Assembly (NCBI RefSeq): GCF_947039875.1
Contig: NZ_CAMRAN010000011.1
Location: 1 to 64,000 of the forward strand
Direction: 5' to 3'
Source: an uncultured Photobacterium sp.
Lineage (GTDB): Bacteria > Pseudomonadota > Gammaproteobacteria > Enterobacterales > Vibrionaceae
DNA length: 64,000 nt
In this document: positions 35,314-45,573 of the stretch, piece by piece
How positions within the stretch are numbered: position 1 is the first letter of the stretch
Layout: every line of letters starts with the position of its first letter
Position numbers and translations under genes: made by a program
Notes under the pieces: generated by a model
Databases searched by the model: none
Told to the model about the DNA's origin: nothing
Seen by the model: only the letters and a program-made list of their open reading frames with translations

Positions 35314-37059
35314 GTGTCAGATCAAATTGTTAATCAACCCGTTACGGTTGCAAATAATAATACTTCACCGATATTACGCGATGCTGCTCAAGATCCCGAT
35401 CTTGCTGAAAAGAAAGCATCGCGTACTGACAGTATTTTAGGCAATCTTGATCTGTTACGGCAGGTGATTTTAGTGCTATCGGTTGCGATTTGTGTCGCGC
35501 TAATTGTCATGGTCGTGGTGTGGATAAAAGAGCCCGAAATGCGACCATTGGGTAGCTATGAAACCGAAGAATTGATCCCTATTTTAGATCACTTTGATCA
35601 AAAGAAAATTGATTACCAACTTGATGGCAATACCATTCGAGTACCGGCTGATAAATATAGCAGTATAAAATTAGATTTAACCCGCAGTGGTTTAAACAGT
35701 CGTACCGCTGAAGGCGATGATATTTTATTAAAAGACATGGGATTTGGTGTTTCACAGCGGCTTGAAAATGAACGTTTAAAATTAAGCCGTGAACGTCAAT
35801 TAGCGCGTGCTATCGAACAAATTAGTCAAGTACGTAAGGCGCAAGTGTTGCTTGCGATGCCAAAACAAAGTGTGTTTGTGCGTCATAATCAAGATGCTAC
35901 CGCGACGGTTTTTCTGACTTTAGCATCAGGCGGAGCACTAGGGCAGCAAGAAGTTGATTCCATTGTTGATATGGTGGCAACGGCGGTGCCTGGTTTACGT
36001 CCTACTCGCGTTACGGTGACCGATCAACACGGGCGTTTATTAAGCTCAGGTACTGAAGATCCTTCCTCAACCGCTAAACGAAAAGAATACGAATTAGAGC
36101 GTAAACAAGAGCAATCTTTACGGGAAAAAATCGACGCTATTTTGATGCCTGTTTTAGGGTTGGGAAATTACACCTCACAAGTTGATATAGCGATGGATTT
36201 CTCCTCCTTAGAAGAAACCCGTAAACGCTATGACCCTGCCACGGCGGCTACTCGAAGTGAGTTTACGCGTGAAGATAGTAATGGTGGTCAAGTGGTAGCG
36301 GGTATTCCTGGAGCATTAAGCAACCAACCCCCTGTCAGTAGTGCGATTCCCGAAAATATAAAAGACATGCAAGCTGGCACAAGCAGCGGTAATGGTCGCA
36401 TGCACCGTGAATCTACCCGTAACTATGAGTTAGACACCACGATAAGCCATAAACGCGCGCAAACAGGTGTTATTGATCGTCAAACGGTGTCGGTTGCGAT
36501 TGATTATAAATCAATAGTTGATCCTAAAACGGGTGAGATCACACGAGTACCAGTATCTGAAGCTGAAATTGTTAAAATTCGTCGTTTATTAATGGGCGGT
36601 ATTGGTTTTTCAGAGGCGCGTGGTGATTTATTGGAAGTACTATCGGTGCCATTTGCGCTGCCTGAAGAACTATTATTGGCTGATGTGCCCATTTGGGAGA
36701 ATCCGAATTTTAGCAGTTGGATTCGATGGCTTGCAGCGGCCTTGGTGATTATTGTGGTGATCATCGTCTTGGTGCGTCCAGCAATGAACAAGTTGCTATA
36801 CCCAAATCAAGCGGCTAATGGCACACCGTTAGATGAAAATGGTTTACCGATTTTAACCCACAATAGTCATAGTGATGGCACCAGCTTAATCGGTGGTGAC
36901 TTAGATCCAAATGAAAGCTTTGAATTAAGTAGTAGTAGTTTAGATCTGCCTAATTTACATAAAGATGAAGATTTACTGAAAGCAGTGCGGGCGTTGGTTG
37001 CCAATGAACCGGATCTTGCTGCACAAGTCGTGAAAAGCTGGATGAATGAAGATGGCTAA
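35314..37059 (+). CDS. fliF: Flagellar MS-ring protein FliF
   Basis: A 581-residue inner-membrane protein starting at GTG. Two transmembrane segments flank the periplasmic part: about residues 48-70 (QVILVLSVAICVALIVMVVVWI) and about 470-492 (WIRWLAAALVIIVVIIVLVRP). Ring-building motif LERQLARAIEQISQVRKAQVLLAMPKQSVF-type sequence (ERQLARAIEQISQVRKAQVL) is present and the C-terminal tail that binds FliG ends with LVANEPDLAAQVVKSWMNEDG. It is the platform on which rotor and export gate assemble. Confidence 0.97.
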   Translation: MSDQIVNQPVTVANNNTSPILRDAAQDPDLAEKKASRTDSILGNLDLLRQVILVLSVAICVALIVMVVVWIKEPEMRPLGSYETEELIPILDHFDQKKIDYQLDGNTIRVPADKYSSIKLDLTRSGLNSRTAEGDDILLKDMGFGVSQRLENERLKLSRERQLARAIEQISQVRKAQVLLAMPKQSVFVRHNQDATATVFLTLASGGALGQQEVDSIVDMVATAVPGLRPTRVTVTDQHGRLLSSGTEDPSSTAKRKEYELERKQEQSLREKIDAILMPVLGLGNYTSQVDIAMDFSSLEETRKRYDPATAATRSEFTREDSNGGQVVAGIPGALSNQPPVSSAIPENIKDMQAGTSSGNGRMHRESTRNYELDTTISHKRAQTGVIDRQTVSVAIDYKSIVDPKTGEITRVPVSEAEIVKIRRLLMGGIGFSEARGDLLEVLSVPFALPEELLLADVPIWENPNFSSWIRWLAAALVIIVVIIVLVRPAMNKLLYPNQAANGTPLDENGLPILTHNSHSDGTSLIGGDLDPNESFELSSSSLDLPNLHKDEDLLKAVRALVANEPDLAAQVVKSWMNEDG

Positions 37060-38092
37060 TGATGTAGCACCAATCGATAATAAATTTGATATTAAAAGCC
37101 TTAATGGCACGGAAAAAGCTGCGATTTTATTATTAAGTCTTAATGAACAAGATGCCGCCAGTATTATTCGCCATCTTGATCCGAAGCAGGTGCAGCGAGT
37201 CGGTGGCTCGATGGCAAGCATGAAGAACTTAAATCAAGATAAAGTCTCGAGTGTGCATCGTTCATTTTTAGAAGAAATTCAAAAATACACCAGCATTGGT
37301 ATGGGTAGCGAAGATTTTGTTCGTAATGCGTTAGTGGCAGCATTAGGTGAAGATAAAGCCAATAATTTGGTTGATCAAATTCTAATGGGTAGCGGTTCGC
37401 GTGGACTTGATTCTTTAAAATGGATGGATCCGCGCCAAGTTGCCAGTATTATTTTAAATGAGCACCCACAGATTCAAACCATCGTGTTGTCTTATTTAGA
37501 GCCTGAACAATCCGCTGAAATTTTATCGCAATTCCCTGAACGCGTGCGATTAGATTTGATGATGCGTATTGCTAATTTGGAAGAAGTTCAACCTGCGGCA
37601 CTGCATGAATTAAACGACATTATGGAAAAACAGTTTGCGGGTCAAGCGGGTGCACAAGCAGCTAAAATTGGTGGCTTAAAAGCAGCAGCAGAAATCATGA
37701 ACTATCTCGATAATAACGTTGAAGGGCTGTTGATGGATCAAATTCGTGAAAACGATGAAGAAACAGCGACTCAAATTCAAGACTTGATGTTTGTGTTTGA
37801 TAATCTGATTGAAGTTGATGATCGTGGCATTCAAATTCTATTGCGAGATGTGCCGCAAGATCTATTACAAAAAGCCCTTAAAGGTGCAGATGATATGTTA
37901 CGTGATAAGTTCTATCGCAACATGTCTAAACGTGCGGGTGAAATGCTACAAGAAGATTTAGAAGCCATGGGGCCTATTCGTGTGGCTGATGTTGAAGCGG
38001 CTCAGAAAGAAATTTTATCTATTGCGCGTCGTTTATCTGATTTGGGTGAATTAGTGCTAACTGGCAATGGTGGCACTGATGAATTTTTATAA
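37052..38092 (+). CDS. fliG: Flagellar motor switch protein FliG
   Basis: A 346-residue rotor protein. N-terminal FliF-binding domain (LNGTEKAAILLLSLNEQDAASIIRHLDPKQVQRVGGSM), middle domain with EHPQ motif (LNEHPQIQTIVLSYLEPEQSAEILSQFPE) and C-terminal charged torque helix (DDRGIQILLRDVPQDLLQKALKGADDMLRDKFYRNMSKRAGEMLQEDLE) that interacts with the stator. It overlaps the end of fliF by eight bases. ATG 37052 is preferred over ATG 37046 by similarity to MANxVAP starts of Vibrio FliG; the choice changes two residues. Confidence 0.97.
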   Translation: MANDVAPIDNKFDIKSLNGTEKAAILLLSLNEQDAASIIRHLDPKQVQRVGGSMASMKNLNQDKVSSVHRSFLEEIQKYTSIGMGSEDFVRNALVAALGEDKANNLVDQILMGSGSRGLDSLKWMDPRQVASIILNEHPQIQTIVLSYLEPEQSAEILSQFPERVRLDLMMRIANLEEVQPAALHELNDIMEKQFAGQAGAQAAKIGGLKAAAEIMNYLDNNVEGLLMDQIRENDEETATQIQDLMFVFDNLIEVDDRGIQILLRDVPQDLLQKALKGADDMLRDKFYRNMSKRAGEMLQEDLEAMGPIRVADVEAAQKEILSIARRLSDLGELVLTGNGGTDEFL

Positions 38093-38137
38093 TAGTAATG
38101 CGGTGGTTCAATGTAAGTTGAAGGAAAAGGTGTTGCC

Positions 38138-38959
38138 ATGAGTGATGAACGTCGTCGTGGTTTTATGCGCGTGTCAGAACATCAAGCCCAAGAACTTGAA
38201 CGCTGGGCATACCCTGATTACAGCCATGACAGTGATCATGAACCTGAAAATGCGCTTAATTATGATCATCAATATTATCTTGAGCAACAACAATTACAGC
38301 AACAGCAATTAACTCAACCTGAGCCACCGCCGCCACCATTAACCGCGGCAGAACTTGAAGCCATGCAGCAATCTGCTTATGACGAAGGGGTTGAGCAAGG
38401 GCGTCAAGCTGGGCATAGCGAAGGTTTTTCTCAAGGCCATGCTGAAGGGGTTACAGCCGGCCATGCTGAAGGGCTGGCACAAGGCTTACAGCAAGGGCTA
38501 GAACAAGCTCAAGCTCAAATTGATCAACAAGTGGCATTGTTAATGGCGGTGATGGATAAATTTGCAGATCCTATTGCTAAAGTCGACACCGAAGTTGAAC
38601 AACAATTATTGTTATTGGTGAATGGTTTAACCAAGGCATTGATTCGTGTTGAAGTTAAAACCAATCCTCAAGTATTACTCAATACTGTTCGCGAAGTTGT
38701 AGCAACGCTACCGATAGCTGAGCGAGAAATTAAAATGCATTTACATCCAGAAGATGTTGCGTTAATTCATGCCAGCTTTGATGAGGCTGATCTGCAACAA
38801 CGTCAATGGTCATTAATTGCAGAGCCGAGCTTACAACGAGGGGATTTACAGTTGGCGTGTGGCAGTTCTAGTGTTGATTATTTAATTGATGATCGTATTT
38901 TGCATTCACTGACCACCTTTAATGAACTCAACAGTAATTTGCAAGAGCTAGTGTTATGA
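38138..38959 (+). CDS. fliH: Flagellar export regulator FliH
   Basis: A 273-residue stator-like partner of the export ATPase FliI. It has an acidic, glutamine-rich N-terminal part and a clear GxxxG-type glycine repeat ([41 protein letters not shown]) typical of FliH, followed by the V/F-ATPase E-subunit-like C-terminus. AAGGAAAAGG precedes the ATG. Its stop overlaps the fliI start (ATGA). Confidence 0.95.
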   Translation: MSDERRRGFMRVSEHQAQELERWAYPDYSHDSDHEPENALNYDHQYYLEQQQLQQQQLTQPEPPPPPLTAAELEAMQQSAYDEGVEQGRQAGHSEGFSQGHAEGVTAGHAEGLAQGLQQGLEQAQAQIDQQVALLMAVMDKFADPIAKVDTEVEQQLLLLVNGLTKALIRVEVKTNPQVLLNTVREVVATLPIAEREIKMHLHPEDVALIHASFDEADLQQRQWSLIAEPSLQRGDLQLACGSSSVDYLIDDRILHSLTTFNELNSNLQELVL

Positions 38960-40272
38960 CCCTCGCACAACGCCTCAGTCGCTACCAAACTGCAAATACC
39001 GCTTGTAAACCTGTGGCTTCAGGGCGGTTGGATCGTGTTGTTGGGCTAACCCTTGAAGCGATAGGCTGCCGCGCCCCTGTTGGCAGTGTCTGTAAAGTAG
39101 AAACCCTCACTGGTGAACTAGAAGCAGAAGTGGTGGGTTTTGCTGGTGAAACGCTTTTTTTAATGCCAAGTGAGCAATTATCAGGGGTGATGCCAGGTGC
39201 TAAAGTTACCCCTATTTTGCATAACAGTGGTATTCCAGTCGGGCCTGAATTACTTGGGCGTGTTATTGATGGTATTGGTAATCCACTTGATGGCTTAGGG
39301 CCTATTTTTACTGAGCAACGAGCAGCGTTTACCTCGGCTCCCATTAACCCCTTATCACGCAAACCGATTAAAGAACCCCTTGATGTTGGTATTAAGGCTA
39401 TTAATGGTTTATTAACAGTCGGAAAAGGACAGCGGATTGGTCTTTTTGCTGGTTCTGGTGTGGGTAAATCGGTCACGCTGGGTATGATGACTCGCGGTAC
39501 CAGTGCGCAAATTGTGGTGGTGGGGCTTATTGGCGAGCGTGGTCGAGAAGTAAAAGAATTTATTGATGAAATTTTAGGTAAAGAAGGCCGTGAGCGAGCC
39601 GTTGTGATAGCCGCGCCTGCCGATGCTTCGCCATTAATGCGTCTAAAAGGCTGCCAAACCTCACTCACCATTGCCGAGTATTTTCGCGATCAAGGGTTTG
39701 ATGTGTTGCTGCTGATGGATTCATTAACCCGCTTTGCTCAGGCGCAACGTGAAATTGCATTGTCCGTTGGTGAACCACCTGCAACCAAAGGTTATCCACC
39801 ATCGGTGTTTGCTAAGTTACCTGCGCTGGTGGAACGGGCAGGTAATGGTAATGAAAATCAAGGTTCGATCACCGCTTTTTTCACGGTATTAAGTGAAGGT
39901 GATGATCTGCAAGATCCGATTGCCGATGCTTCACGTGCGATCCTCGATGGTCATATTGTGTTATCGCGTGAAATGGCGGATGCGGGGCATTATCCTGCAA
40001 TTGATGTTGAGCGTTCTGTTAGTCGTGTTATGCCAGCCATCGTTAGTGATGACCATATGCTGATGTCGAAAGCCGTACGTCAAATTTTATCTATTTGCCG
40101 TAAAAATCAAGACTTGGTTGCTATTGGTGCCTATAAACCGGGAACTGATGCAACGATTGATCAAGCTTTTAGTTTTAAACCGAAATTAGACAATTATTTA
40201 CAGCAAGAAATGAAAGAAGCGGTACCGTATGAAATGTGCGTCAATATGTTGCGATCTACATTAGGTGGCTAA
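38956..40272 (+). CDS. fliI: Flagellum-specific export ATPase FliI
   Basis: A 438-residue ATPase related to F1-beta. Walker A is [12 protein letters not shown], then [14 protein letters not shown], and Walker [27 protein letters not shown]. It energises unfolding and entry of export substrates with FliH and FliJ. ATG overlaps the fliH stop by four bases, indicating coupled translation. Confidence 0.97.
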   Translation: MTLAQRLSRYQTANTACKPVASGRLDRVVGLTLEAIGCRAPVGSVCKVETLTGELEAEVVGFAGETLFLMPSEQLSGVMPGAKVTPILHNSGIPVGPELLGRVIDGIGNPLDGLGPIFTEQRAAFTSAPINPLSRKPIKEPLDVGIKAINGLLTVGKGQRIGLFAGSGVGKSVTLGMMTRGTSAQIVVVGLIGERGREVKEFIDEILGKEGRERAVVIAAPADASPLMRLKGCQTSLTIAEYFRDQGFDVLLLMDSLTRFAQAQREIALSVGEPPATKGYPPSVFAKLPALVERAGNGNENQGSITAFFTVLSEGDDLQDPIADASRAILDGHIVLSREMADAGHYPAIDVERSVSRVMPAIVSDDHMLMSKAVRQILSICRKNQDLVAIGAYKPGTDATIDQAFSFKPKLDNYLQQEMKEAVPYEMCVNMLRSTLGG

Positions 40273-40315
40273 TGGAACTTGGCAATAAGGTAATTGAAGA
40301 CAAGGTCGTTATAGT

Positions 40316-40759
40316 ATGCCATTGAGAACATTTGAATTATTAATCGAACAAGCACAACAACAAGAACATCAAGCCAGCCTCGCCCTCAATCAAGCGCAAC
40401 TTGAACAGCAAAATTATTTACAGCAATTAGCTCAAATTGAACAGTACCGATTAGATTACTGTCGTCAGCTTTCTGAGCGTGGGCAACAAGGGCTGAGTGC
40501 AAGCCAATATAGCCATTTACAAAAATTCTTAACTCAACTTGATACCACATTAGAGAAGCAAAAACAGGCGGGTGGCTATTTTGCTAATCAAATTGAGCAA
40601 TGCCGTCAGCATTGGCAAGCCATGCAGCAAAAAAAACGTGGTATTGAATGGTTACTGGAAAAAAAACAGCGTGAACGGCAGCTTTTTTTGAATAAACAAG
40701 AACAAAAAATGATGGATGAATTTGTAACGTTACAATTTGCACGGCGCCAACAACGCTAG
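40316..40759 (+). CDS. fliJ: Flagellar export protein FliJ
   Basis: A 147-residue, glutamine-rich coiled-coil protein (LLIEQAQQQEHQASLALNQAQLEQQNYLQQLAQIEQYRLDYCRQL; KRGIEWLLEKKQRERQLFLNKQEQKMMDEF). FliJ is the gamma-subunit-like stalk in the FliI hexamer. Last gene of fliEFGHIJ before the fliK promoter. Confidence 0.94.
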   Translation: MPLRTFELLIEQAQQQEHQASLALNQAQLEQQNYLQQLAQIEQYRLDYCRQLSERGQQGLSASQYSHLQKFLTQLDTTLEKQKQAGGYFANQIEQCRQHWQAMQQKKRGIEWLLEKKQRERQLFLNKQEQKMMDEFVTLQFARRQQR

Positions 40760-40768
40760 AACTAAAAA

Positions 40769-40787
40769 ACTGGTTTACTTTTTGCAT
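40769..40787 (+). promoter_or_regulatory. Sigma-54 type promoter of the fliK operon
   Basis: CTGGTTTACTTTTTGCATT with GG at 40772-40773, ten bases, GC at 40784-40785, just after fliJ. Its predicted start at about 40797 leaves a 94-base leader to ATG 40891. Confidence 0.7.
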
Positions 40788-40890
40788 TAGGATAGAACAT
40801 TAGTTTTGAATGAAACGTTTTTTTGACGCTTTAATCAAACAGTTATTCATTTATTTGTCGTCTGTCGCGACACGTATTAAAAGAGTTACT

Positions 40891-42300
40891 ATGAATCTAT
40901 TTAATGTGTCATCTGCGCAAACGCCAAAATTGGTGACGGGCAGTTCCGTTGCCAGTTCAATACCTGACACTACGCCATTCGGTGATGGTCAGTTTTTAGA
41001 GCAATACCAGCAAGCGCTTGATGAAATGCCTCCGCTAGCGGTGGTTGATGGCGAACCCACATTACTTTTTGATCAAACAGCGATGAGTGCTGAACAGATG
41101 AATATTGAGAGTGAAGTAAACATTCCCTCTACCGCTGACGTTATTGATGATGAAAGTGAAATATTAATCGCAGATTCAATAATTGCCGATACCGCAATTG
41201 ATAAATCATTAATGAACGCTGATGACGGCGAGAGAGTCATTGATGGCGCAGTAGAGTTAATGGCTGCAGGCAATGTCTTTTTACAGCAACTCACACAATC
41301 TAACCAGCAGCTTAATTCAGTTGATAAAACACAAACTGAGACTGTTGATGCGAGCGGCAAAAGCTTGCCATCGGTCGTCATGCCAACAACAGATGCTGTA
41401 CTGACTCAAGATGAATTGGTAGCAGCTCAAACAGCCATTAAAACCACCAATGAAAGTGCTGCGTTTATCATGCCAGCTATGGCCGTAGCGACAACTGCGG
41501 CTGAGGCTCTGACGGCAAAAGCGACAGTAAATAGTGATGGACAAAAATCTGGCGCACAGAGTGATGCCGAGCTTATTTCTGATATTAGTGTCAATAATTT
41601 GCCATTGCCAGCCTCTTATCGCTCTTTATCTACCTCAACACCTAGTACCGATATGCTTATTAATCCTGCTGTGTTTGATGGTGCTTCTTTGTTGGTAGAC
41701 GATAATCGACCTCAACAAGGCGTAAATAACCATTCTCAAGCTGATTCATTGGTTCAACAGTTAGCGGGATTAACGACAGCATCAACAACACCAATGCTGA
41801 AACCTGAATTACCGCCCATGACCAACGCTTTGCAATCGTCATTAGTTCTTACTCATGAACAGGCTGGCGAAGAGGTTCATGAACGGATCAATATGATGAT
41901 GGCAAAGAACCTAAAATATGTCGATATTCGGTTAGATCCACCAGAACTTGGCAAACTTCAGATTAAATTGAGTATTAACCAAGATCAAGCTTCGGTGCAA
42001 TTTACGGTAAATAATCACCAAGCCCGCGATATTGTTGAACAAGCGATGCCACGTTTACGCGAAATGTTACAACAACAAGGGCTACAACTCGCACAAAGCT
42101 CGGTACAACAAGAGAATAGCCACCAATTTACGGGGCACAACTCTAATAACTCTGCACATTCACAGTCACACTCAGGGCAGCCATCCTCTTTAACAATAAT
42201 GGCTGATGATGGATCTCTCATCGCTGAAAGTGATCAAGGGGATTTGCCCATCAGTATGTTCGTAGCAAAACACAAAGACCAAGTTGATTATTACGCTTAG
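40891..42300 (+). CDS. fliK: Flagellar hook-length control protein FliK
   Basis: A 469-residue secreted ruler protein. The long N-terminal part is low-complexity (Ala/Thr/Ser/Asp) and fast evolving. The C-terminal FliK domain is clear (MMAKNLKYVDIRLDPPELGKLQIKLSINQDQASVQFTVNNHQARDIVEQAMPRLREMLQQQGLQLA); it contacts FlhB and switches export from hook to filament substrates. ATG 40891 with AAGAG upstream is chosen; ATG 40810 in the same frame would start 13 bases after the predicted transcript start without a ribosome-binding site. The first gene of fliKLMNOPQR-flhB. Confidence 0.9.
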   Translation: MNLFNVSSAQTPKLVTGSSVASSIPDTTPFGDGQFLEQYQQALDEMPPLAVVDGEPTLLFDQTAMSAEQMNIESEVNIPSTADVIDDESEILIADSIIADTAIDKSLMNADDGERVIDGAVELMAAGNVFLQQLTQSNQQLNSVDKTQTETVDASGKSLPSVVMPTTDAVLTQDELVAAQTAIKTTNESAAFIMPAMAVATTAAEALTAKATVNSDGQKSGAQSDAELISDISVNNLPLPASYRSLSTSTPSTDMLINPAVFDGASLLVDDNRPQQGVNNHSQADSLVQQLAGLTTASTTPMLKPELPPMTNALQSSLVLTHEQAGEEVHERINMMMAKNLKYVDIRLDPPELGKLQIKLSINQDQASVQFTVNNHQARDIVEQAMPRLREMLQQQGLQLAQSSVQQENSHQFTGHNSNNSAHSQSHSGQPSSLTIMADDGSLIAESDQGDLPISMFVAKHKDQVDYYA

Positions 42301-42347
42301 CGTTTTTGGTCATATTAATCGCGTAGGTTTAATCAATAAGGAAAAAC

Positions 42348-42404
42348 ATGCAGCAATGTCATGTCGTAATAAAGACCGCAATAAATAGCGAGCAGGATAA
42401 ATAA
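42348..42404 (+). CDS. Short leader ORF overlapping fliL (18 aa)
   Basis: ATG at 42348 has AAGGA five bases upstream, a better ribosome-binding site than fliL itself. It encodes MQQCHVVIKTAINSEQDK and its TAA (42402-42404) overlaps the fliL ATG as TAATG. Whether the peptide itself matters is unknown; translation coupling to fliL is the likeliest role. Confidence 0.45.
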   Translation: MQQCHVVIKTAINSEQDK

Positions 42405-42880
42405 TGATGGCTAGAAATAGAAAAAAAACAATTGTCATTAGCTTGGTTATTCTGCTTGTGAGCGTTGTGATTGGTGGTGGCATTTGGTTTTTCACCACAC
42501 CATCAGCGGAAGCTAAAGCGGCAGAGGTTGGCTCAACATCAACTCAGTCGCCGTTGAAAATGTCGGCTTATTATATCGTGTTACCTGAACCATTTATTTT
42601 TAATGTTAGTGGTAAAGAACGTGATCGCGTGGTGCAAATAAAAGTACAGCTAATGGTGCGTGGTGAACAAAATGAAGCGTTGGCTAAAAAACATGTGCCA
42701 TTGGTTGAAAGTGTATTGCTACAAACTTTTGCAGCAGCCACGGTTGAGCAATTACGCCAACCACAAGGGCGTGAAAAGTTACGTCAACAAGCATTGACAA
42801 CCGTACAAGCAACGATGAACAAGATGACGAACATGCCTGTGGTTGAACGGGTGTTATTTACTGGCTTTGTGATGCAATAG
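42404..42880 (+). CDS. fliL: Flagellar basal body-associated protein FliL
   Basis: A 158-residue inner-membrane protein: a basic N-terminus, one transmembrane helix (about residues 10-30, IVISLVILLVSVVIGGGIWFF), an Ala/Ser/Thr linker and the periplasmic FliL domain (YYIVLPEPFIFNVSGKERDRVVQIKVQLMVRG). FliL surrounds and supports the stator. ATG 42404 overlaps the stop of an 18-codon upstream ORF; ATG 42407 is a close alternative. Confidence 0.94.
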   Translation: MMARNRKKTIVISLVILLVSVVIGGGIWFFTTPSAEAKAAEVGSTSTQSPLKMSAYYIVLPEPFIFNVSGKERDRVVQIKVQLMVRGEQNEALAKKHVPLVESVLLQTFAAATVEQLRQPQGREKLRQQALTTVQATMNKMTNMPVVERVLFTGFVMQ

Positions 42881-42887
42881 GTGTGCT

Positions 42888-43940
42888 GTGAGTGATTTAT
42901 TAACCCAAGATGAAATTGATGCGCTATTGCATGGTGTTGATGAACCTGATGATGATGCGAGTGATGGTGATCAAGGCTCTGGTATAACGGCTTTTGATTT
43001 TTCTTCGCAAGATCGGATTGTTCGTGGCCGAATGCCGACCCTTGAATTGATCAATGAACGTTTTGCGCGCCATATGCGGATCAGTTTATTTAATATGTTG
43101 CGTAAAACGGCTGAAGTGTCAATCAATGGCGTCCAAATGATCAAATTTGGTGAGTATCAAAATACGCTTTATGTGCCTACGAGTTTAAATATGGTGCGTT
43201 TTAGACCATTAAAAGGAACCGCATTGATCACCATGGAAGCACGATTAGTGTTTATTTTGGTTGAGAATTTCTTTGGTGGTGATGGTCGTTTTCACGCCAA
43301 AATTGAAGGGCGTGAATTTACCCCAACGGAACGCCGTATTGTGCAAATGCTACTGAAATTGGTGTTTGAAGATTACCGTGAAGCATGGTCACCCGTGATG
43401 TCGGTTGAGTTTGAATATATCGACTCTGAAGTTAACCCAACCATGGCTAATATTGTCAGCCCGACCGAAGTGATTGTGGTGAGCTCATTCCATATTGAGA
43501 TTGATGGTGGTGGCGGTGATTTTCATGTGGTGATGCCGTATTCAATGGTTGAGCCTATTCGTGAATTGCTCGATGCCGGTGTACAAAGTGACAAAATGGA
43601 TACCGATGTCCGTTGGAGCCATGCATTACGTGATGAAATCATGGATGTACCTGTAAATCTACGCGCTAAGTTATTAGATATTGATATTTCATTACGTGAT
43701 TTGATGGAGCTACAAACGGGAGATGTTATTCCAATCTCGATGCCAGAGTCAGCCACGATTTTTGTTGAAGATTTACCGACCTATCGCGCCAAAATGGGGC
43801 GTAGTGGCGATAATGTTGCGCTGAAAATTACCGATAAATTAAAACGCCCAGATATGGTGAAAACCGACTTGGCTTTTTTAGATCGTGAACTTTTAAGTTC
43901 GACTTTATTAGAAATGAATAACACTGATGACACTCATTAA
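42888..43940 (+). CDS. fliM: Flagellar motor switch protein FliM
   Basis: A 350-residue C-ring protein starting at GTG. The N-terminal CheY-P binding motif is perfect (MSDLLTQDEIDALLHGV), the middle domain has FEYIDSEVNPTMANIVSP and GGGGDFHVVMPYSMVEPIRELLDAG, and the C-terminal domain is SpoA-like (LLDIDISLRDLMELQTGDVIPISMPE). It transmits the CheY-P signal to FliG. Seven bases after fliL. Confidence 0.97.
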   Translation: MSDLLTQDEIDALLHGVDEPDDDASDGDQGSGITAFDFSSQDRIVRGRMPTLELINERFARHMRISLFNMLRKTAEVSINGVQMIKFGEYQNTLYVPTSLNMVRFRPLKGTALITMEARLVFILVENFFGGDGRFHAKIEGREFTPTERRIVQMLLKLVFEDYREAWSPVMSVEFEYIDSEVNPTMANIVSPTEVIVVSSFHIEIDGGGGDFHVVMPYSMVEPIRELLDAGVQSDKMDTDVRWSHALRDEIMDVPVNLRAKLLDIDISLRDLMELQTGDVIPISMPESATIFVEDLPTYRAKMGRSGDNVALKITDKLKRPDMVKTDLAFLDRELLSSTLLEMNNTDDTH

Positions 43941-43963
43941 TTGACTCTTTAGTAGGAAAAATC

Positions 43964-44350
43964 ATGTCTCAAAATGATCAACAAATGGCAGATGACTGGG
44001 CGGCAGCCCTTGCCGAACAACAAGACAGTGTTCAACCAGCACCATTGGAAGAGTTAATCGATGATACCGCCCCGATCTCTGATGATGAGCGTCGTAAACT
44101 TGATACCATTATGGATATTCCGGTGACGATTTCAATGGAAGTTGGCCGTACGCAAATCAGTATTCGTAACTTGCTGCAACTTAACCAAGGCTCTGTGGTT
44201 GAGCTTGATCGAATTGCAGGTGAGTCATTGGATGTGATGGTTAATGGTACTTTGATTGCTCACGGTGAAGTGGTGGTGGTCAATGATAAATTTGGTATTC
44301 GTTTAACCGATGTGATTAGCCAAACCGAACGCATTAAAAAATTACGGTAA
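43964..44350 (+). CDS. fliN: Flagellar motor switch protein FliN
   Basis: A 128-residue C-ring protein with an acidic N-terminal extension and the SpoA domain (DIPVTISMEVGRTQISIRNLLQLNQGSVVELDRIAGESLDVMVNGTLIAHGEVVVVNDKFGIRLTDVIS). Standard length. Twenty-three bases after fliM; TAGGAAAAATC precedes the ATG. Confidence 0.97.
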   Translation: MSQNDQQMADDWAAALAEQQDSVQPAPLEELIDDTAPISDDERRKLDTIMDIPVTISMEVGRTQISIRNLLQLNQGSVVELDRIAGESLDVMVNGTLIAHGEVVVVNDKFGIRLTDVISQTERIKKLR

Positions 44351-44359
44351 GAGTTAACG

Positions 44360-44716
44360 ATGGATCAGTCAGTGACTTTAGGGCAAGCCCCCGATCTTAA
44401 TCTAGCCACAACCTTAGCGTCATTGGTGTTGGTGATTGTTATTATTCTGTTTTTGGCATGGGTGCTAAAAAAAATGCGCTTAGTGGGCGTGCACAGTAGT
44501 GACCAGCGACTTACGATTGTAAAGCAATTAACGCTTGGACAGCGAGAGCGAATTGCGCTGATTCAAGTGGGTGATGAACAGCTGTTAGTTGGTATCACGC
44601 AGCATAATATCTCGTTGCTGAGTAAGCTTGAGCAACCTTTAATCATGGAAGATGTGCCAGCCAATGATTTTGCATCTCAGCTGAGCCGATTGATGACCAC
44701 CAATGATAAAAAATAA
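44360..44716 (+). CDS. fliO: Flagellar export gate assembly protein FliO
   Basis: A 118-residue protein with a single transmembrane helix (about residues 14-36, [23 protein letters not shown]) and a cytoplasmic FliO domain ([31 protein letters not shown]). It helps assemble FliP into the export gate. Nine bases after fliN and overlapping fliP by 14 bases. Confidence 0.92.
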   Translation: MDQSVTLGQAPDLNLATTLASLVLVIVIILFLAWVLKKMRLVGVHSSDQRLTIVKQLTLGQRERIALIQVGDEQLLVGITQHNISLLSKLEQPLIMEDVPANDFASQLSRLMTTNDKK

Positions 44717-45542
44717 TCCCGCAATGTATTTTAAAATCGCTTTATTACTGTTGCTGAGCAGCGGTTGGATCATAACAACCCCTGCTTGGGCAACCGAGAG
44801 TGTTACTCAAGCGGCGATGACAGCGGAAAGTAGCGCATCACATTTAATTGCAGGAACTGGCCATGGTGGTATTCCTGCATTATCAGTCACCATGAACCCT
44901 GATGGTAGTGAAGATTACTCCATCACCTTGCAAATATTAGCGTTAATGACCGCGTTGGGATTTTTGCCTGCGGTGGTGATTTTAATGACATCATTTACCC
45001 GTATTGTGGTGGTGATGTCGATTTTGCGTCAAGCGATGGGTTTACAACAAACACCATCAAATCAGGTGATTATTGGTATCGCAATGTTTTTGACTTTCTT
45101 TGTGATGTCGCCTGTTATCGATAAAATTAATAACGATGCAGTGCAGCCTTATATCAATGAACAGATCAGTGCTAAACAAGCATTAACTAAAGCTGAAGCG
45201 CCGATGCGACAGTTTATGTTGAAGCAAACGCGCGTTAAAGATCTGGAAACCTTTGTTAATATTTCAGGTTCTACTGCGACGGATCCACAAACTGTTCCTA
45301 TAACGGTGTTGGTGCCTGCCTTTATTACTTCTGAACTTAAGACTGCGTTTCAGATTGGGTTTATGCTGTTTTTACCGTTCTTAATCATTGATTTAGTGGT
45401 GGCATCAGTATTGATGGCGATGGGTATGATGATGCTATCACCGATGATTGTGTCATTGCCGTTTAAATTGATGTTGTTTGTTTTGGTAGACGGCTGGAAT
45501 TTAATTCTGTCTACGTTAGCCGCCAGTTTTGGCACCTTATAA
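44703..45542 (+). CDS. fliP: Flagellar export gate protein FliP
   Basis: A 279-residue membrane protein with cleavable-type signal ([19 protein letters not shown]) and four transmembrane segments. Family signature [62 protein letters not shown] and [42 protein letters not shown] are present. FliP forms the core of the export channel with FliQ and FliR. The ATG at 44703 overlaps fliO; an alternative in-frame ATG is at 44724. Confidence 0.96.
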   Translation: MIKNNPAMYFKIALLLLLSSGWIITTPAWATESVTQAAMTAESSASHLIAGTGHGGIPALSVTMNPDGSEDYSITLQILALMTALGFLPAVVILMTSFTRIVVVMSILRQAMGLQQTPSNQVIIGIAMFLTFFVMSPVIDKINNDAVQPYINEQISAKQALTKAEAPMRQFMLKQTRVKDLETFVNISGSTATDPQTVPITVLVPAFITSELKTAFQIGFMLFLPFLIIDLVVASVLMAMGMMMLSPMIVSLPFKLMLFVLVDGWNLILSTLAASFGTL

Positions 45543-45573
45543 AGCCTACTTAAAGAGTAAGGATAAATAGACG

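Noticed and set aside
38982-39671. 229-codon antisense frame within fliI
   Set aside because: Codons are the exact shadow of the strongly conserved FliI frame; no start site or similarity.
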